From assembly GCF_009763805.1 (NCBI RefSeq), contig NZ_CP046803.1:1254757-1318756 (forward strand): DNA of 64,000 nt. The letters are read 5' to 3'. This document shows, piece after piece, positions 1-9,159 of this stretch. Under the pieces are notes generated by a model. The model saw nothing but the letters and a program-made list of their open reading frames with translations, did no database searches and was not told where the DNA came from. This DNA is from Vibrio cidicii (GTDB lineage: Bacteria; Pseudomonadota; Gammaproteobacteria; Enterobacterales; Vibrionaceae). A program made the translations under genes and the position numbers. Numbering within the stretch: position 1 is the stretch's first letter; each line of letters begins with the position of its first letter.

Positions 1-875
1 AATATCGTCTTTGCTTTGGCAAAGCATCGCTCAGCCAGTACCGAACGCGGTTCACTGCTACGAATCAGTAGGCCAATCCGCGAGTGTACTTTGGCTTTGG
101 AGATCGGGAGCATCTGCAGATGATCGTTCATAGCTTCCATGCCACCATTAAGTGGCATAATGGTGCAACATAACCCAGCGTTAACCGCTTGCAGCAACTG
201 AAATGTCGAGTCACTCTCTAACTGAATGTGCGGTTCAATAGCGTGACTGTGAAAACTAAGGTCAATCGAGCGTCGGTAATGCATCCCCTGAGTAAGCAAG
301 CCAAGCGGGATCTTATCGAGACTCTCCCAAGCCATTTCGCTCTGGTCGAAGGAAAAATAGCGGCTATCGTGCAGTAGCCCCATACGGGTAGGTTGAAGTT
401 CAAACACCTCAAATTGGCGCGTATCGAGTTGATCGAGATAGCAAAGACCGAGATCAAGCTGGTTGCGGTTTAACGCGTCAACTACTTGTTCTGAGGTCAT
501 TGAAAAGAGCTGATAGCGCAGATCTGGGTAGTGTTGGGTGAGTGGCTTGAGCAACGTCATAGGATCAAGGCTGGCTAGAGGTACCATGCCAAAACGCAGA
601 TTCCCAACCAGCTGCCCGCGGCAGTTGGCCGCTTCTGCTTGCAAACCATCGTGCGCGGCGAGCACACTGCGCGCCCAAGCGAGAATGCGCTCGCCTGCAT
701 CAGTAAATCCTTCGAAGCGCTGACCACGGTTAATCAAAGTGAGCTGCAACTCCTCTTCTAAATTGCGAATGCGCATCGAAAGAGTTGGCTGAGTAATGTG
801 GCACATCGCTGCGGCTTGCCCAAAATGCTGGGTTTCGTCGAGAGCAATGAGGTATTTCAATTGCTTAATATCCAT
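1..875 (-). CDS. LysR-family transcriptional regulator (3' end cut by window edge)
   Basis: A LysR-type regulator of which 291 residues are visible; the stop lies beyond base 1. The N-terminal winged helix-turn-helix (residues 1-60) is canonical, with QPTLSMRIRNLEEEL as recognition helix, followed by a periplasmic-binding-protein-like effector domain. The ATG at 875-873 is the only plausible start. It is divergent from the molybdopterin oxidoreductase at 1762 and the shared 0.9-kb spacer carries inverted repeats of LysR type, so it probably controls that gene and itself. The N-terminus resembles OxyR, but the redox cysteine loop of OxyR is not seen, so I do not call it OxyR. The reading frame is intact. 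Confidence 0.9.
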   Translation of the reverse strand, partial: MDIKQLKYLIALDETQHFGQAAAMCHITQPTLSMRIRNLEEELQLTLINRGQRFEGFTDAGERILAWARSVLAAHDGLQAEAANCRGQLVGNLRFGMVPLASLDPMTLLKPLTQHYPDLRYQLFSMTSEQVVDALNRNQLDLGLCYLDQLDTRQFEVFELQPTRMGLLHDSRYFSFDQSEMAWESLDKIPLGLLTQGMHYRRSIDLSFHSHAIEPHIQLESDSTFQLLQAVNAGLCCTIMPLNGGMEAMNDHLQMLPISKAKVHSRIGLLIRSSEPRSVLAERCFAKAKTI

Positions 876-1761
876 AGTGCTTTCCTAAGCCGCCAAGCGT
901 AGAGAGGTTGCAGGCATTAAAATGGCCTGACTTGAGTCGTTTTGCTCAATATTGACGATCAGCGCTTCGGATTGCAATCGGTGAGTACGCATCGCTTATT
1001 GAAAACGCCATATCTTTTTACTCAATGGGCACGACAGAGGTTGGACTGGTTAATAAGTAAGCGTTGATAGTTGTGATGACGTTCTCATGAAATACAGTCA
1101 TCTACCAGTAAAATAAATATGTCGCTCAGAATACCACGACTATTTTAATTTATTCTTCGAATATTTCAGTTTGAGACTTTTAGAAAATTACAGGTGAAAT
1201 TAAATTTCTATAAGACATTAAATCTTAATTTAAATAATAAGTTTCAATGTCAAAAATAGCTTTTTATAGAAATTCTTCTGAACTTTTAATACGCTTTTAC
1301 TCTGTGTTGATTTTCACTTTCTTTGATTGTGGTCAAGAATAAAGTTGAAAATGACCCAGATCAAATTGATTGTTTTTATTAATTGATAGATGAGATCTAT
1401 CAAGATTGACGTGCGAGCTTATCTGGCAATCATGGCTATCAACGCTTTGTTTTTAAGAGAGCAATAGTGAGACTAGTGATGAAAATGCAATCTTTGTATT
1501 TAATTATCCTGATAGTTTCTATCAATTAAAATTAAATCAATCAATTTGACTAACGTAGAGATAGGGATTAACCTCTATCTAAAATAAAAATCGCCACAAA
1601 GAATTTGTGGTATTGAATAATCAGTCAGTGAACTTTACCTCCTCAACGTTATTTCACCGAAATCAAAGTGCTTGACGCTAGGATCGCTATTTTCTATCGC
1701 TCATTAATAAATCTGAGTGGTAAATCAGAGTTCATTGTCATTCCGAACGAGGAGTGTCGTC
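876..1761. promoter_or_regulatory. Long AT-rich divergent regulatory spacer
   Basis: No credible gene is seen in this 0.9-kb spacer between the LysR gene and the oxidoreductase. It is AT-rich and holds several dyads. At 1383-1403 a 9-bp perfect inverted repeat (TTGATAGAT, 3-bp spacer GAG, ATCTATCAA) contains ATAG-N7-CTAT, the shape of an OxyR/LysR quarter-site. A related dyad CTGATAG-TTT-CTATCAA is at 1509-1525. FNR-like boxes TTGAT-N4-GTCAA (1323-1336) and ATGAC-N4-ATCAA (1351-1364) each differ from consensus by one or two bases. Sites are seen; their use is inferred. Confidence 0.5.
1383..1403. promoter_or_regulatory. Candidate LysR operator (perfect 9-bp inverted repeat)
   Basis: Arms TTGATAGAT and ATCTATCAA flank GAG. 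The core ATAG-ATGAGAT-CTAT fits ATAGntnnnanCTAT as known for OxyR half-sites and the general T-N11-A rule of LysR regulators. It lies about 360 bp upstream of the oxidoreductase start. Confidence 0.5.
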
Positions 1762-4086
1762 ATGAAGCAAAAAGAACAGATTGAACAATATTCTGGCCCT
1801 GCCGGTGGCTGGGGAGCGCTCAAAGCGGTCACGAAAAGCTGGTTAGGCAGCGACAATGCCTTTCGAAACTTACGCGCGATGCTCAAGACTAACCAAAATG
1901 GCGGCTTTGACTGCCCGGGATGCGCTTGGGGAGAATCACCAGAAAACGGCATGGTCAATTTTTGCGAAAACGGCGCCAAAGCCGTCAACTGGGAAGCCAC
2001 CAGCCGCTTAGTCGATCCGGAGTTTTTTGCCCAGCACAGTGTCAGTGAGTTGGCAAAGCAAACTGACTACTGGTTGGAATACCAAGGTCGTTTGAGCCAT
2101 CCGATGCGCTACGATGCGAGCAGCGATCACTATGTCGCTATCTCTTGGCAAGAGGCATTTGATTTAGTCGCCAAGCATCTCAACGCGCTGCAATCGCCTG
2201 ATGAAGCAGAATTTTACACCTCGGGACGAGCCAGCAACGAGGCGGCCTATCTCTATCAGCTGTTTGTGCGTGCCTTTGGCACCAATAATTTTCCCGACTG
2301 TTCCAATATGTGCCACGAAGCCAGCGCGATAGGGTTGTTTGAAACCATCGGGGTGGGTAAAGGCACTGTGGTGTTTAAAGATTTAGAACACGCTGATGCG
2401 ATTTTTATTGTCGGGCAAAACCCCGGTACTAACCATCCGCGGATGTTAGAACCGCTGCGCGCGGCGGTAAAACGCGGCGCACAGGTTGTTTGTCTCAACC
2501 CACTCAAAGAGCGTGGTTTGGAGCGTTTTCAAAACCCACAATTGCCGATTGAAATGCTACGCAACGGCTCAAAACCGACCAGCAGTGCTTACTATCATCC
2601 GGCTCTGGGCGGCGATATGGCGGTGTTTCGCGGCATGGCAAAGTTTCTATTGCAATGGGAACGTGAAGCGTATGCGCAGGGCGGGGAACCTGTGTTTGAC
2701 CACGAGTTTATTCGTCAGCATACCAACGGGTTAGACGCCTATTTAGCGGCTGTTGAGCAAACATCATGGCAGCAAATTGTTGAGCAATCAGGTTTGCAAC
2801 TCGATGAGATTGAGTCGCTAGCGCACATCTATCGTCACGCCGATCGCGTTATCATGTGCTGGGCGATGGGGCTGACGCAGCATCGCCACTCGGTAGTGAC
2901 CATTCAGGAAGTGGTGAATCTGCAATTGCTGCGCGGCAACGTGGGCAAACCGGGCGCGGGCTTATCGCCAGTGCGTGGTCACAGTAATGTGCAGGGCGAT
3001 CGCACCATGGGTATCAATGAGAAACCGCCTGCGTTTTTGCTTGATGCACTGGAGAAACGTTTTCAGTTCAAGGTGCCTCGCTCACATGGCCACAACGCCG
3101 TGCAGGCGATTCAGGCGATGGAAGAAAAACGCGCCAAAGTCTTTATCGGTCTTGGTGGCAATTTCGCCCAAGCAACACCGGATACGCCTCGCACTCACCA
3201 AGCCATGCGCAACTGTGAGCTTACGGTACACATCGCCACTAAACTCAACCGCTCTCATTTGGTGACCGGGCGTGATGCCTTGATCTTGCCGTGCTTGGGT
3301 CGCACTGAAATCGACGTGCAAGCCCATGGTCCGCAAGGTGTGACGGTGGAAGATACCTTTAGTATGGTGCACCTCTCGTATGGTCAGCTGAAACCGCGCT
3401 CGCCACATTTGCGCTCTGAACCCGCCATTTTGGCCGGGATTGCTAAAGCGACGCTGGGCAACTTCCCGATTGACTGGGATTGGGCCATTGCTGATTACAG
3501 CCGCATTCGTGATTTGATTGAACAGACCATTCCCGGTTTTAAAGATTTTAACCAACGCGTGCAGCACCCCGGTGGTTTCTATCTGGGCAATGCGGCGGCG
3601 CGGCGTGAGTGGAATACCGCCAGTAGCAAAGCGCAGTTTTCTCCTTCGGCTTTGCCAGCACAACTGGTGAATGAGCATGTCACGTCTCGTGGTGATAAGC
3701 CGGATCTGATTTTGCAAACGCTGCGCTCGCACGATCAATACAACACCACGCTGTATGGTCTGAACGACCGTTATCGTGGCGTGTTTGGCCGACGTGATGT
3801 GGTGTTTGTCAACCAAGAGGAAATTCGCCGGTTGGGTTATCAAGCGGGTGACAAAGTCGACTTGGTGAGCTTGTGGGAAGATGGCGTGGAACGCCGTGTG
3901 AGCGGCTTTGAGCTGGTGGCGTATGATATGCCTGCGGGGCAAGCTGCGGCCTATTACCCTGAAACCAACCCTCTGGTTCCACTGGAGAGTTACGGTGAAC
4001 GCACATTTACCCCGACCTCCAAGTTTATTGCGATTAAACTTGAAAAAGCGCAGCCAAGTGAGGTGATTGCGACCACCGCAGTGTAA
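1762..4086 (+). CDS. FdhF/YdeP-family molybdopterin oxidoreductase
   Basis: A 774-residue molybdopterin-dependent oxidoreductase of the FdhF/YdeP family (E. coli YdeP is about 760 residues). The N-terminal CPGCAWG and downstream FCENG mark the reduced iron-sulfur/Cys region typical of YdeP rather than a full four-Cys ferredoxin-like cluster. Molybdopterin-binding segments follow (SGRASNEAAYLYQLF, GQNPGTNHPRM, VRGHSNVQGDRTMG), and a C-terminal dinucleotide-binding domain ends the protein (LRSHDQYNTTLYG, NQEEIRRLG). I chose the ATG at 1762 over the in-frame upstream start at 1717 because GAGGAG lies 9 bases before it. No partner subunits are adjacent, so it probably acts alone in the cytoplasm. 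The substrate is unknown; YdeP is linked to acid resistance in E. coli. The divergent LysR gene is the likely regulator. Confidence 0.9.
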   Translation: MKQKEQIEQYSGPAGGWGALKAVTKSWLGSDNAFRNLRAMLKTNQNGGFDCPGCAWGESPENGMVNFCENGAKAVNWEATSRLVDPEFFAQHSVSELAKQTDYWLEYQGRLSHPMRYDASSDHYVAISWQEAFDLVAKHLNALQSPDEAEFYTSGRASNEAAYLYQLFVRAFGTNNFPDCSNMCHEASAIGLFETIGVGKGTVVFKDLEHADAIFIVGQNPGTNHPRMLEPLRAAVKRGAQVVCLNPLKERGLERFQNPQLPIEMLRNGSKPTSSAYYHPALGGDMAVFRGMAKFLLQWEREAYAQGGEPVFDHEFIRQHTNGLDAYLAAVEQTSWQQIVEQSGLQLDEIESLAHIYRHADRVIMCWAMGLTQHRHSVVTIQEVVNLQLLRGNVGKPGAGLSPVRGHSNVQGDRTMGINEKPPAFLLDALEKRFQFKVPRSHGHNAVQAIQAMEEKRAKVFIGLGGNFAQATPDTPRTHQAMRNCELTVHIATKLNRSHLVTGRDALILPCLGRTEIDVQAHGPQGVTVEDTFSMVHLSYGQLKPRSPHLRSEPAILAGIAKATLGNFPIDWDWAIADYSRIRDLIEQTIPGFKDFNQRVQHPGGFYLGNAAARREWNTASSKAQFSPSALPAQLVNEHVTSRGDKPDLILQTLRSHDQYNTTLYGLNDRYRGVFGRRDVVFVNQEEIRRLGYQAGDKVDLVSLWEDGVERRVSGFELVAYDMPAGQAAAYYPETNPLVPLESYGERTFTPTSKFIAIKLEKAQPSEVIATTAV

Positions 4087-4101
4087 TCACTATGCTAAAT
4101 T

Positions 4102-4137
4102 GCGAGGCCCTGCAGTATGCTGGGCCTCGCTGTTTTT
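4102..4137 (+). terminator. Rho-independent terminator after the oxidoreductase
   Basis: Nine-base-pair stem GCGAGGCCC / GGGCCTCGC with an 11-base loop, followed by TGTTTTT. It also covers the 3' end of the convergent ecfT. Confidence 0.85.
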
Positions 4138-4978
4138 ACGACCACGGATACCAGAATAGAGCCGTGTCGAGTAAGCGCTTACCAATCGCTGCCGCGACGA
4201 TCACGACAATCGCGGTGAGACAAAGATAATCCACTTGTTTGAGCGGTTTCAAACTGTACCAAGTACGCGAATTATGGCGACCAAAGCCGCGTAGTGTCAT
4301 CGCGTTGGAAATTTGATCCGCGCGTTCCAAGCTGGAAAAAATGAGCGGACCAAGAATTTTGGCGACGTTTTTCAAACGCGTGAACAGCGGTGCTTTCTTG
4401 CTGAGTTCGACTCCGCGAGCTTGCTGGGCGTGCATGATATTGACGAAATCTTTTTTCACTTCCGGTAGATAACGCAACGTTAAACTGACCGCGTAGGCGA
4501 TTTTGTACGGCACACCGAGGCGGTTAAGGCTCGCGGCAAACTCCGTCGGATGGGTTGTGAAGACAAACACCAACGCAATCGGGAACATGCTGAAATATTT
4601 CAATGTCACGGTGACTAAGTAAAACAGCGTCTCTTGGGTGAGCGAGTAGTCACCGGGCAGCGAGAGCAGCACATGCGCAGTGCCGATGTATTCGCTACCT
4701 TGCTGCGGGGCTAAGGCAAACATAAACAGCGCGTTGAGCAGAAGTACGCTCGCAGTACCGAGCAGTAACGGTTTATAAACGCGAAATGGCACTCGGGTGA
4801 GTTTGAGCAGCCCAAGACCCGCGATGATCAACAAGCCAATCATCCGTAAGTCAAAGGTAGTGAGTACTACCGTGATCCACGCGATGAAGAGGGCGAATTT
4901 TGTGATGCCGTTCAGTTGGTGCAAAGGCGATTGGGTATCAATGTAGTTGATACCAAACTTCATTTTAGTCTCTTTCAT
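4136..4978 (-). CDS. ecfT: ECF transporter transmembrane T component
   Basis: A 280-residue EcfT-type integral membrane scaffold of an energy-coupling-factor vitamin/cofactor transporter. Several hydrophobic helices are visible (around residues 25-60, 65-85, 125-145, 245-265). The cytoplasmic coupling helices carry the Ala-Arg-Gly signatures: ARGVEL (QQARG) and TLRGFG (AMTLRGFGRH), which bind the two ATPase grooves. It overlaps the ATPase gene by ATGA, so the two are translationally coupled. An alternative start is the internal Met six codons on (MKFGINYID). Substrate is set by the S component upstream. Confidence 0.9.
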   Translation of the reverse strand: MKETKMKFGINYIDTQSPLHQLNGITKFALFIAWITVVLTTFDLRMIGLLIIAGLGLLKLTRVPFRVYKPLLLGTASVLLLNALFMFALAPQQGSEYIGTAHVLLSLPGDYSLTQETLFYLVTVTLKYFSMFPIALVFVFTTHPTEFAASLNRLGVPYKIAYAVSLTLRYLPEVKKDFVNIMHAQQARGVELSKKAPLFTRLKNVAKILGPLIFSSLERADQISNAMTLRGFGRHNSRTWYSLKPLKQVDYLCLTAIVVIVAAAIGKRLLDTALFWYPWS

Positions 4979-6726
4979 GCCTGCTTCTCGTGACAGCGCT
5001 TGTTTGACGAGGTTTCACTTTCGTGGACTTTCTCGCGATGGACTTTCTCGCTGGTGATAAAGTGGCGCATCAACCCATCACGGTCGGCAATGGCAAACTT
5101 TTCCGCCAATGGGTACAAGCTGGTGACCGTGAGGTTGGCGCTATCGAGCAAAGCGGGCGAACTCAAAACATGGGTCATCGGTGCATCGGCAATCAATTTG
5201 CTGTCGGCAATGACCAGCGAACGTGTAGTGTATTCAAGCACTAGGTGCAGATCGTGCGAGATGATCATCACCGTGATGCCAAGCTCGCGGTTGAGTTTTT
5301 CGATAAAACGCAACATCGCGGTGTAATTGCGATAATCTTGACCCGCGGTCGGTTCATCAAGGATCAACAGTTGCGGCTCTAAAGCGAGAATCGAGGCGAT
5401 GGTCACGCGTTTTTTCTGTCCGTAGCTCAACGCTTCAATCGGCCAGTGCCGATACTTACTCAGCCCACAGAGGGCCAGAACGTCAAGCACTTTGCTCTCG
5501 ATCTGAGTTTCGTCGAGGCCACGATTACGCAGGCCAAAAGCGACTTCATCGAAAATCATGTGATGGGAGATCATATGATTGGGGTTTTGCATCACAACGC
5601 CGATTCTTTGGCTGCGCTCAAAAATCGACAATTGACTGAGATCGTCGCCATGTAAGTGCATTGAACCTGCATCTGGCGTCAGTACCCCCATCAGCAGTTT
5701 GGTGATGGTGGATTTTCCTGAGCCGTTTTTACCCAGCACGGAGACAAACTCGCCACGTTGAATATCAAAACTGACGTTCTCAAGCGCATTTTTCTCACCA
5801 TCATAGGAATAGGTCAAATCACGAACTTGCAAAAGAGGCGCGGATAGTGAACGCTCAGAGGCAGGCTTGGCGGCATCAAACCAAGCGCGAAGCGGCTCGA
5901 CAAACGGTTCGACAGGGATATGCGACAGCTTCGATGGATGATGATGTTCAGTAAGCTGGCAGCCCGCCGCTTTTAAGGCTGAAAGGTAGAGCGGCTCACG
6001 AATTCCGTACTGCGCCAGCAAAGAAGAAGCAAGTAGCTTGTCAGGTGTGGTGTCGGCAATTATCTCGCCGTTATCCATCAAGATGATGCGATCCACTGGC
6101 CGATGCAGCACATCTTCCAGACGGTGTTCAATAATCACCACGGTTTTGCCACTTTGTGTGTGCAGATCATCAATGATTTCAATGGTCTTCTTGCCCGTTT
6201 TCGGGTCAAGTGCGGCTAGCGGTTCATCAAACAGCAAAATATCGACATGGTCGACTAAAATGCCCGCCAGTGAGACACGCTGCTTTTGCCCACCGGAGAG
6301 ATCGTGCGGCGAGCGCTCCAGCATCATCTCCAGATCGACCATACGCGCAGTGGCTTTGACCAGCGGGTACATCTCAATATTGCTAGTCAGTTGGTTTTCC
6401 AGCGCGAACGCAATATCTTCACCAATGCTCAACCCGACAAACTGGCTGTCGGTATCTTGCAATACCGTGCCCACTTGCTCGGTGAACTGGTGCATCTCAA
6501 AAACGCCAGTATCTTGCCCATTAATGCATAGGTTGCCAGAGATTTCTCCTTTAACCGCATGTGGTATAAGCCCATTGAGGCATTGGCCAAGCGTCGATTT
6601 GCCGCTACCGCTTGGGCCAATGATGACGATTTTCTCTCCTTTCTCTATCCTTAGATTGATATTTTTTAGCGTCGGTTTATCCAGCGACTCATATCGAAAA
6701 GAGAAGTTAGAAAATTCGATGGTCAT
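4975..6726 (-). CDS. ecfA: ECF transporter ATPase, two ABC domains fused in one chain
   Basis: A 583-residue fusion of two ABC ATPase domains, equivalent to EcfA1 plus EcfA2 (YkoD-like). Domain 1 has Walker A GPSGSGKST near residue 38, signature SGGQKQR and Walker B ILLFDEP. Domain 2 (from about residue 295) has GKNGSGKST, the variant signature SYGQKKR and LLILDEP. Both halves keep the catalytic residues, so two ATP sites are expected. The C-terminal 50 residues are charged and not recognised. It lies 6 bp after the S component and overlaps ecfT, giving an S-A-T operon on the minus strand. Confidence 0.93.
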   Translation of the reverse strand: MTIEFSNFSFRYESLDKPTLKNINLRIEKGEKIVIIGPSGSGKSTLGQCLNGLIPHAVKGEISGNLCINGQDTGVFEMHQFTEQVGTVLQDTDSQFVGLSIGEDIAFALENQLTSNIEMYPLVKATARMVDLEMMLERSPHDLSGGQKQRVSLAGILVDHVDILLFDEPLAALDPKTGKKTIEIIDDLHTQSGKTVVIIEHRLEDVLHRPVDRIILMDNGEIIADTTPDKLLASSLLAQYGIREPLYLSALKAAGCQLTEHHHPSKLSHIPVEPFVEPLRAWFDAAKPASERSLSAPLLQVRDLTYSYDGEKNALENVSFDIQRGEFVSVLGKNGSGKSTITKLLMGVLTPDAGSMHLHGDDLSQLSIFERSQRIGVVMQNPNHMISHHMIFDEVAFGLRNRGLDETQIESKVLDVLALCGLSKYRHWPIEALSYGQKKRVTIASILALEPQLLILDEPTAGQDYRNYTAMLRFIEKLNRELGITVMIISHDLHLVLEYTTRSLVIADSKLIADAPMTHVLSSPALLDSANLTVTSLYPLAEKFAIADRDGLMRHFITSEKVHREKVHESETSSNKRCHEKQA

Positions 6727-6732
6727 GCGCGA

Positions 6733-7282
6733 CTAAGCCTCAGTTAAGTTGCGGCTCTGTTTATTGCGTTTCGCGACCGATTTAAGAATGAAATAGCCCA
6801 CAACGGCGATCAGTACGGTGTTACCTGAGGCAATAATCGTCAGTTGGGTAAACACTTTTGTGAAAGGTTCGGCATATAACAGGGTATCGAGGAACGCAGA
6901 ACAGCCATAGCCAAATACGTTACCAAGTAGCGCGAGCAGCACAAACAGGGCAAAGTCTTTCATACTAAACTCGCCTTTTTCCAAGCGGTTGCGAGTCAGA
7001 GATGGGAAGAAGCCAATAATCAAACCAACCAAACCAGAGCCGATAACCCAAGTCAGCCACACGCCCCAACCGGCGAAACAGGTCAGTCACCCAGTGACCA
7101 ATAAAGCCCACCAAAAAGCCGACCAGAGGGCCAAAAAGAACAGAAAACAGCGCGAGGACCGCCATCGCTGGCTTGAGTGTGGTATTGGCAAAAACCGGAA
7201 TGCCAAACATGGGCAAGCCACCAATGCCGTAAAGCGCCGCACCGATTGCAATCACCACCACGGTTTTAGCTGAAAGATTCAT
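6733..7282 (-). CDS. ECF transporter S component, UPF0397 family (one-base frameshift)
   Basis: Substrate-binding membrane subunit of the ECF transporter, about 182 residues when restored. The N-terminal part (helices around [18 protein letters not shown] and [20 protein letters not shown]) is read from 7282; the C-terminal part ([19 protein letters not shown] onward) is in another frame. One extra A at 7076-7078 (GCGAAACAG for GCGAACAG) causes the break; removing it gives the family sequence [14 protein letters not shown]07155 members are annotated as riboflavin-type S components, but the ligand here is not known. First gene of the S-A-T operon. See the GAAAC finding for why this is probably not a true pseudogene. 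Confidence 0.85.
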
Positions 7283-7490
7283 AGTTAACCTCTGTTCAAT
7301 TGTCGAAAGAACACATCATTGTTCGCGATGAGCCGCCTGATTGTCTATGAAATAGACAAAACAACCAAGTCGCTTATGGTCGGTGCGATTAGTCATCAGA
7401 AAAGTTGTGATGTTTTCTGCATATCCTTATGACACGCTTGCTTTTTCCGCACACATAAAAATAAGGCACGCAGTATACAGAATTATATGA
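7283..7490 (-). promoter_or_regulatory. Promoter and structured 5' leader of the ECF operon
   Basis: On the minus strand a TATAAT at 7487-7482 could be a -10, leaving a leader of about 190 nt before the S component. The leader holds a nested hairpin: GTCAT 7392-7396 pairs with ATGAC 7429-7433, enclosing CAGAAAA 7397-7403 / TTTTCTG 7413-7419. It also holds a perfect 8-bp hairpin TTGTCTAT 7341-7348 / ATAGACAA 7352-7359. ECF vitamin transporters are often riboswitch-controlled, but I do not recognise a known class here. Confidence 0.4.
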
Positions 7491-7540
7491 GGTGAGGGAA
7501 TGGAGTGTGATGGGATGAAGTGAATGTGGGCGCTTTAGAG

Positions 7541-7573
7541 AAAAAAGAGCAGCGTGGGAAACCCCACCACTGC
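7541..7573 (-). terminator. Terminator after the TPR-GGDEF gene
   Basis: On the minus strand a GCAG...GTGGG / CCCAC...CTGC stem with a short loop is followed by TCTTTTTT, two bases past the stop codon. Confidence 0.7.
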
Positions 7574-7574
7574 G

Positions 7575-9159
7575 TTATTCTTCGGTACACACCTGATTGC
7601 GTCCGTTGGCTTTGGCGCGGTAGAGCGCTTTATCGGCGCGATAGAAGGTGCGTTGGGTATTTTCACCGTCGCGATGCATGGTGATGCCGATTGAAACGGT
7701 CAAACCGCGTTCACCTAAAATCTCTGTCCAGCCAAACTGGAAAATGCGTTCGCGGTAATTTTCAGCGTGCAGCTCGGCTTTAGCGAGGTCGGTATTTTCT
7801 AAGATCACTAAAAACTCTTCTCCGCCAAAACGCACACACGAGGCACCGCGAAACTTAAAGTAGGCGGCAAGCTCATGTGAAACGCTGACGATCGCCTTGT
7901 CGCCGACTAAATGGCTCAGTTCATCGTTGATCGATTTGAAGTGGTCGATATCGATCACCATTAGCGCAAATGGCGTTTCATGCAGCAGCAGATCTTTGAG
8001 TTTCACGTCCAGCCAACGTCGGTTGTGCAGCGCGGTGAGCGGATCGGTGAACACATCCTGTTGCAACTGCGCCATGGTGTTTTTGTGTTGCTGTGTGGTC
8101 TCTTTGAGTTCCTTGTTTTCAATCTCAGAGAGGATCAATTTCAGTTGCAGATCAAAACGGGAGATGCGGCGCAGCTGGCTTGCCCCCAGCTCGCTGATCG
8201 GGATGTGCTTCATCAGATCCGACTCAATACGGAAGCCTTTTTTCTCACATGCCAACGCGTCCTTAAATCGACCTTGCGCGGCTAATACCTTACTCATTGC
8301 ATCGTAAAACTGTTTTGCAACGATGGGAGAGGCCTTTAGCTCAATGTTCTTGGCTGCACTGACAAGCAGCATATTGGCGAGCTCTTGTTTGCCAATCGCA
8401 CACAGAGAGTAAGTGAGCTCGATACGGTTCATGATCGACAACCAGTTTCGAGTGTAGGCTGCTCGAAGAGTACTGCGTTTTTGACAGGGCCAGCAAGGCT
8501 TGCATGTGTTGGTTTTGCAATCGGTGCAACTTGGCTTGGTAAAGCAGAACTTGCCCTGAAAGAATTTTATCGCTGACCAGAATACTCAGCTCTTCACACT
8601 CTTTTAAGAGATCCTTGGCGACATTGACACGGCCCAAATGGATGTAGCAGGAGAGTAGGTAGAGTTTATAACGTAGCCGTAGTGAACGGCTGCTGATGGA
8701 GTGGTCAATGCCGTCAATTTTTTGATAGTAACGCAGCGCGCGGTTGTGATCGCCAAACGCATCGCAAAGGTTACCCATGCCGACAATCGAGGTTACATAT
8801 TCATCGATAAACCCGTGTTCAACGGCAATATTGGAGGAGGAGATGTATTCATTGAGTGCGGCAGTATAGTCACCACTGTCGACCAATCGTTCACTCAGGC
8901 TGGCTTTAACCGTGAGAATATCTTCGGCATCGTCAGGTAATTCAAGCAATTGAAGCGCTTGGCGTAACTCGTCAATGCTCAGTTGTAACTGCTTTAATTC
9001 ATAACGGTACTCTGCACTAATAATGTAGCAGTGCGCGCGCTCTTTGCGGGTGGAAGCAACATGCTGGCGAACATGATTCCAAAGAATAATGGCTTCTTCT
9101 CCGGCCACGGAGGCGGGATCAAAACCTGCATCGGTGACTTTATTCAGCAGCTTTTCCAT
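7575..9159 (-). CDS. TPR-containing diguanylate cyclase (one-base frameshift)
   Basis: A soluble signalling protein of about 527 residues when restored. The N-terminal two thirds are tetratricopeptide-like helical repeats (for example LSERLVDSGDYTAALNEY and DAFGDHNRALRYYQKI). The C-terminus is a GGDEF domain making cyclic di-GMP, with FTDPLTALHNRRWL, DIDHFKSINDELSH and an intact active-site GGEEF (RFGGEEFLVI). I see no inhibitory RxxD site upstream of GGEEF. The frame breaks at 8446-8448: GTTTCG on the plus strand should be GTTCG, giving LHSNWLSIMNRIEL across the join. It overlaps the upstream TPR gene by 20 bp, so the two are coupled. Confidence 0.88.

Noticed and set aside
1..875. Calling the LysR regulator OxyR because of the OxyR-like site
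   Set aside because: The redox Cys loop of OxyR is missing in the visible effector domain.
1864..1868. GAAAC inside the oxidoreductase gene as another possible insertion
   Set aside because: Read as Arg-Asn in frame and the protein is continuous, so it is genuine; not every GAAAC is an error.
3082..3942. 286-codon open frame antisense to the oxidoreductase
   Set aside because: A shadow of the high-GC codon bias of the real gene; no start signal and no family resemblance.
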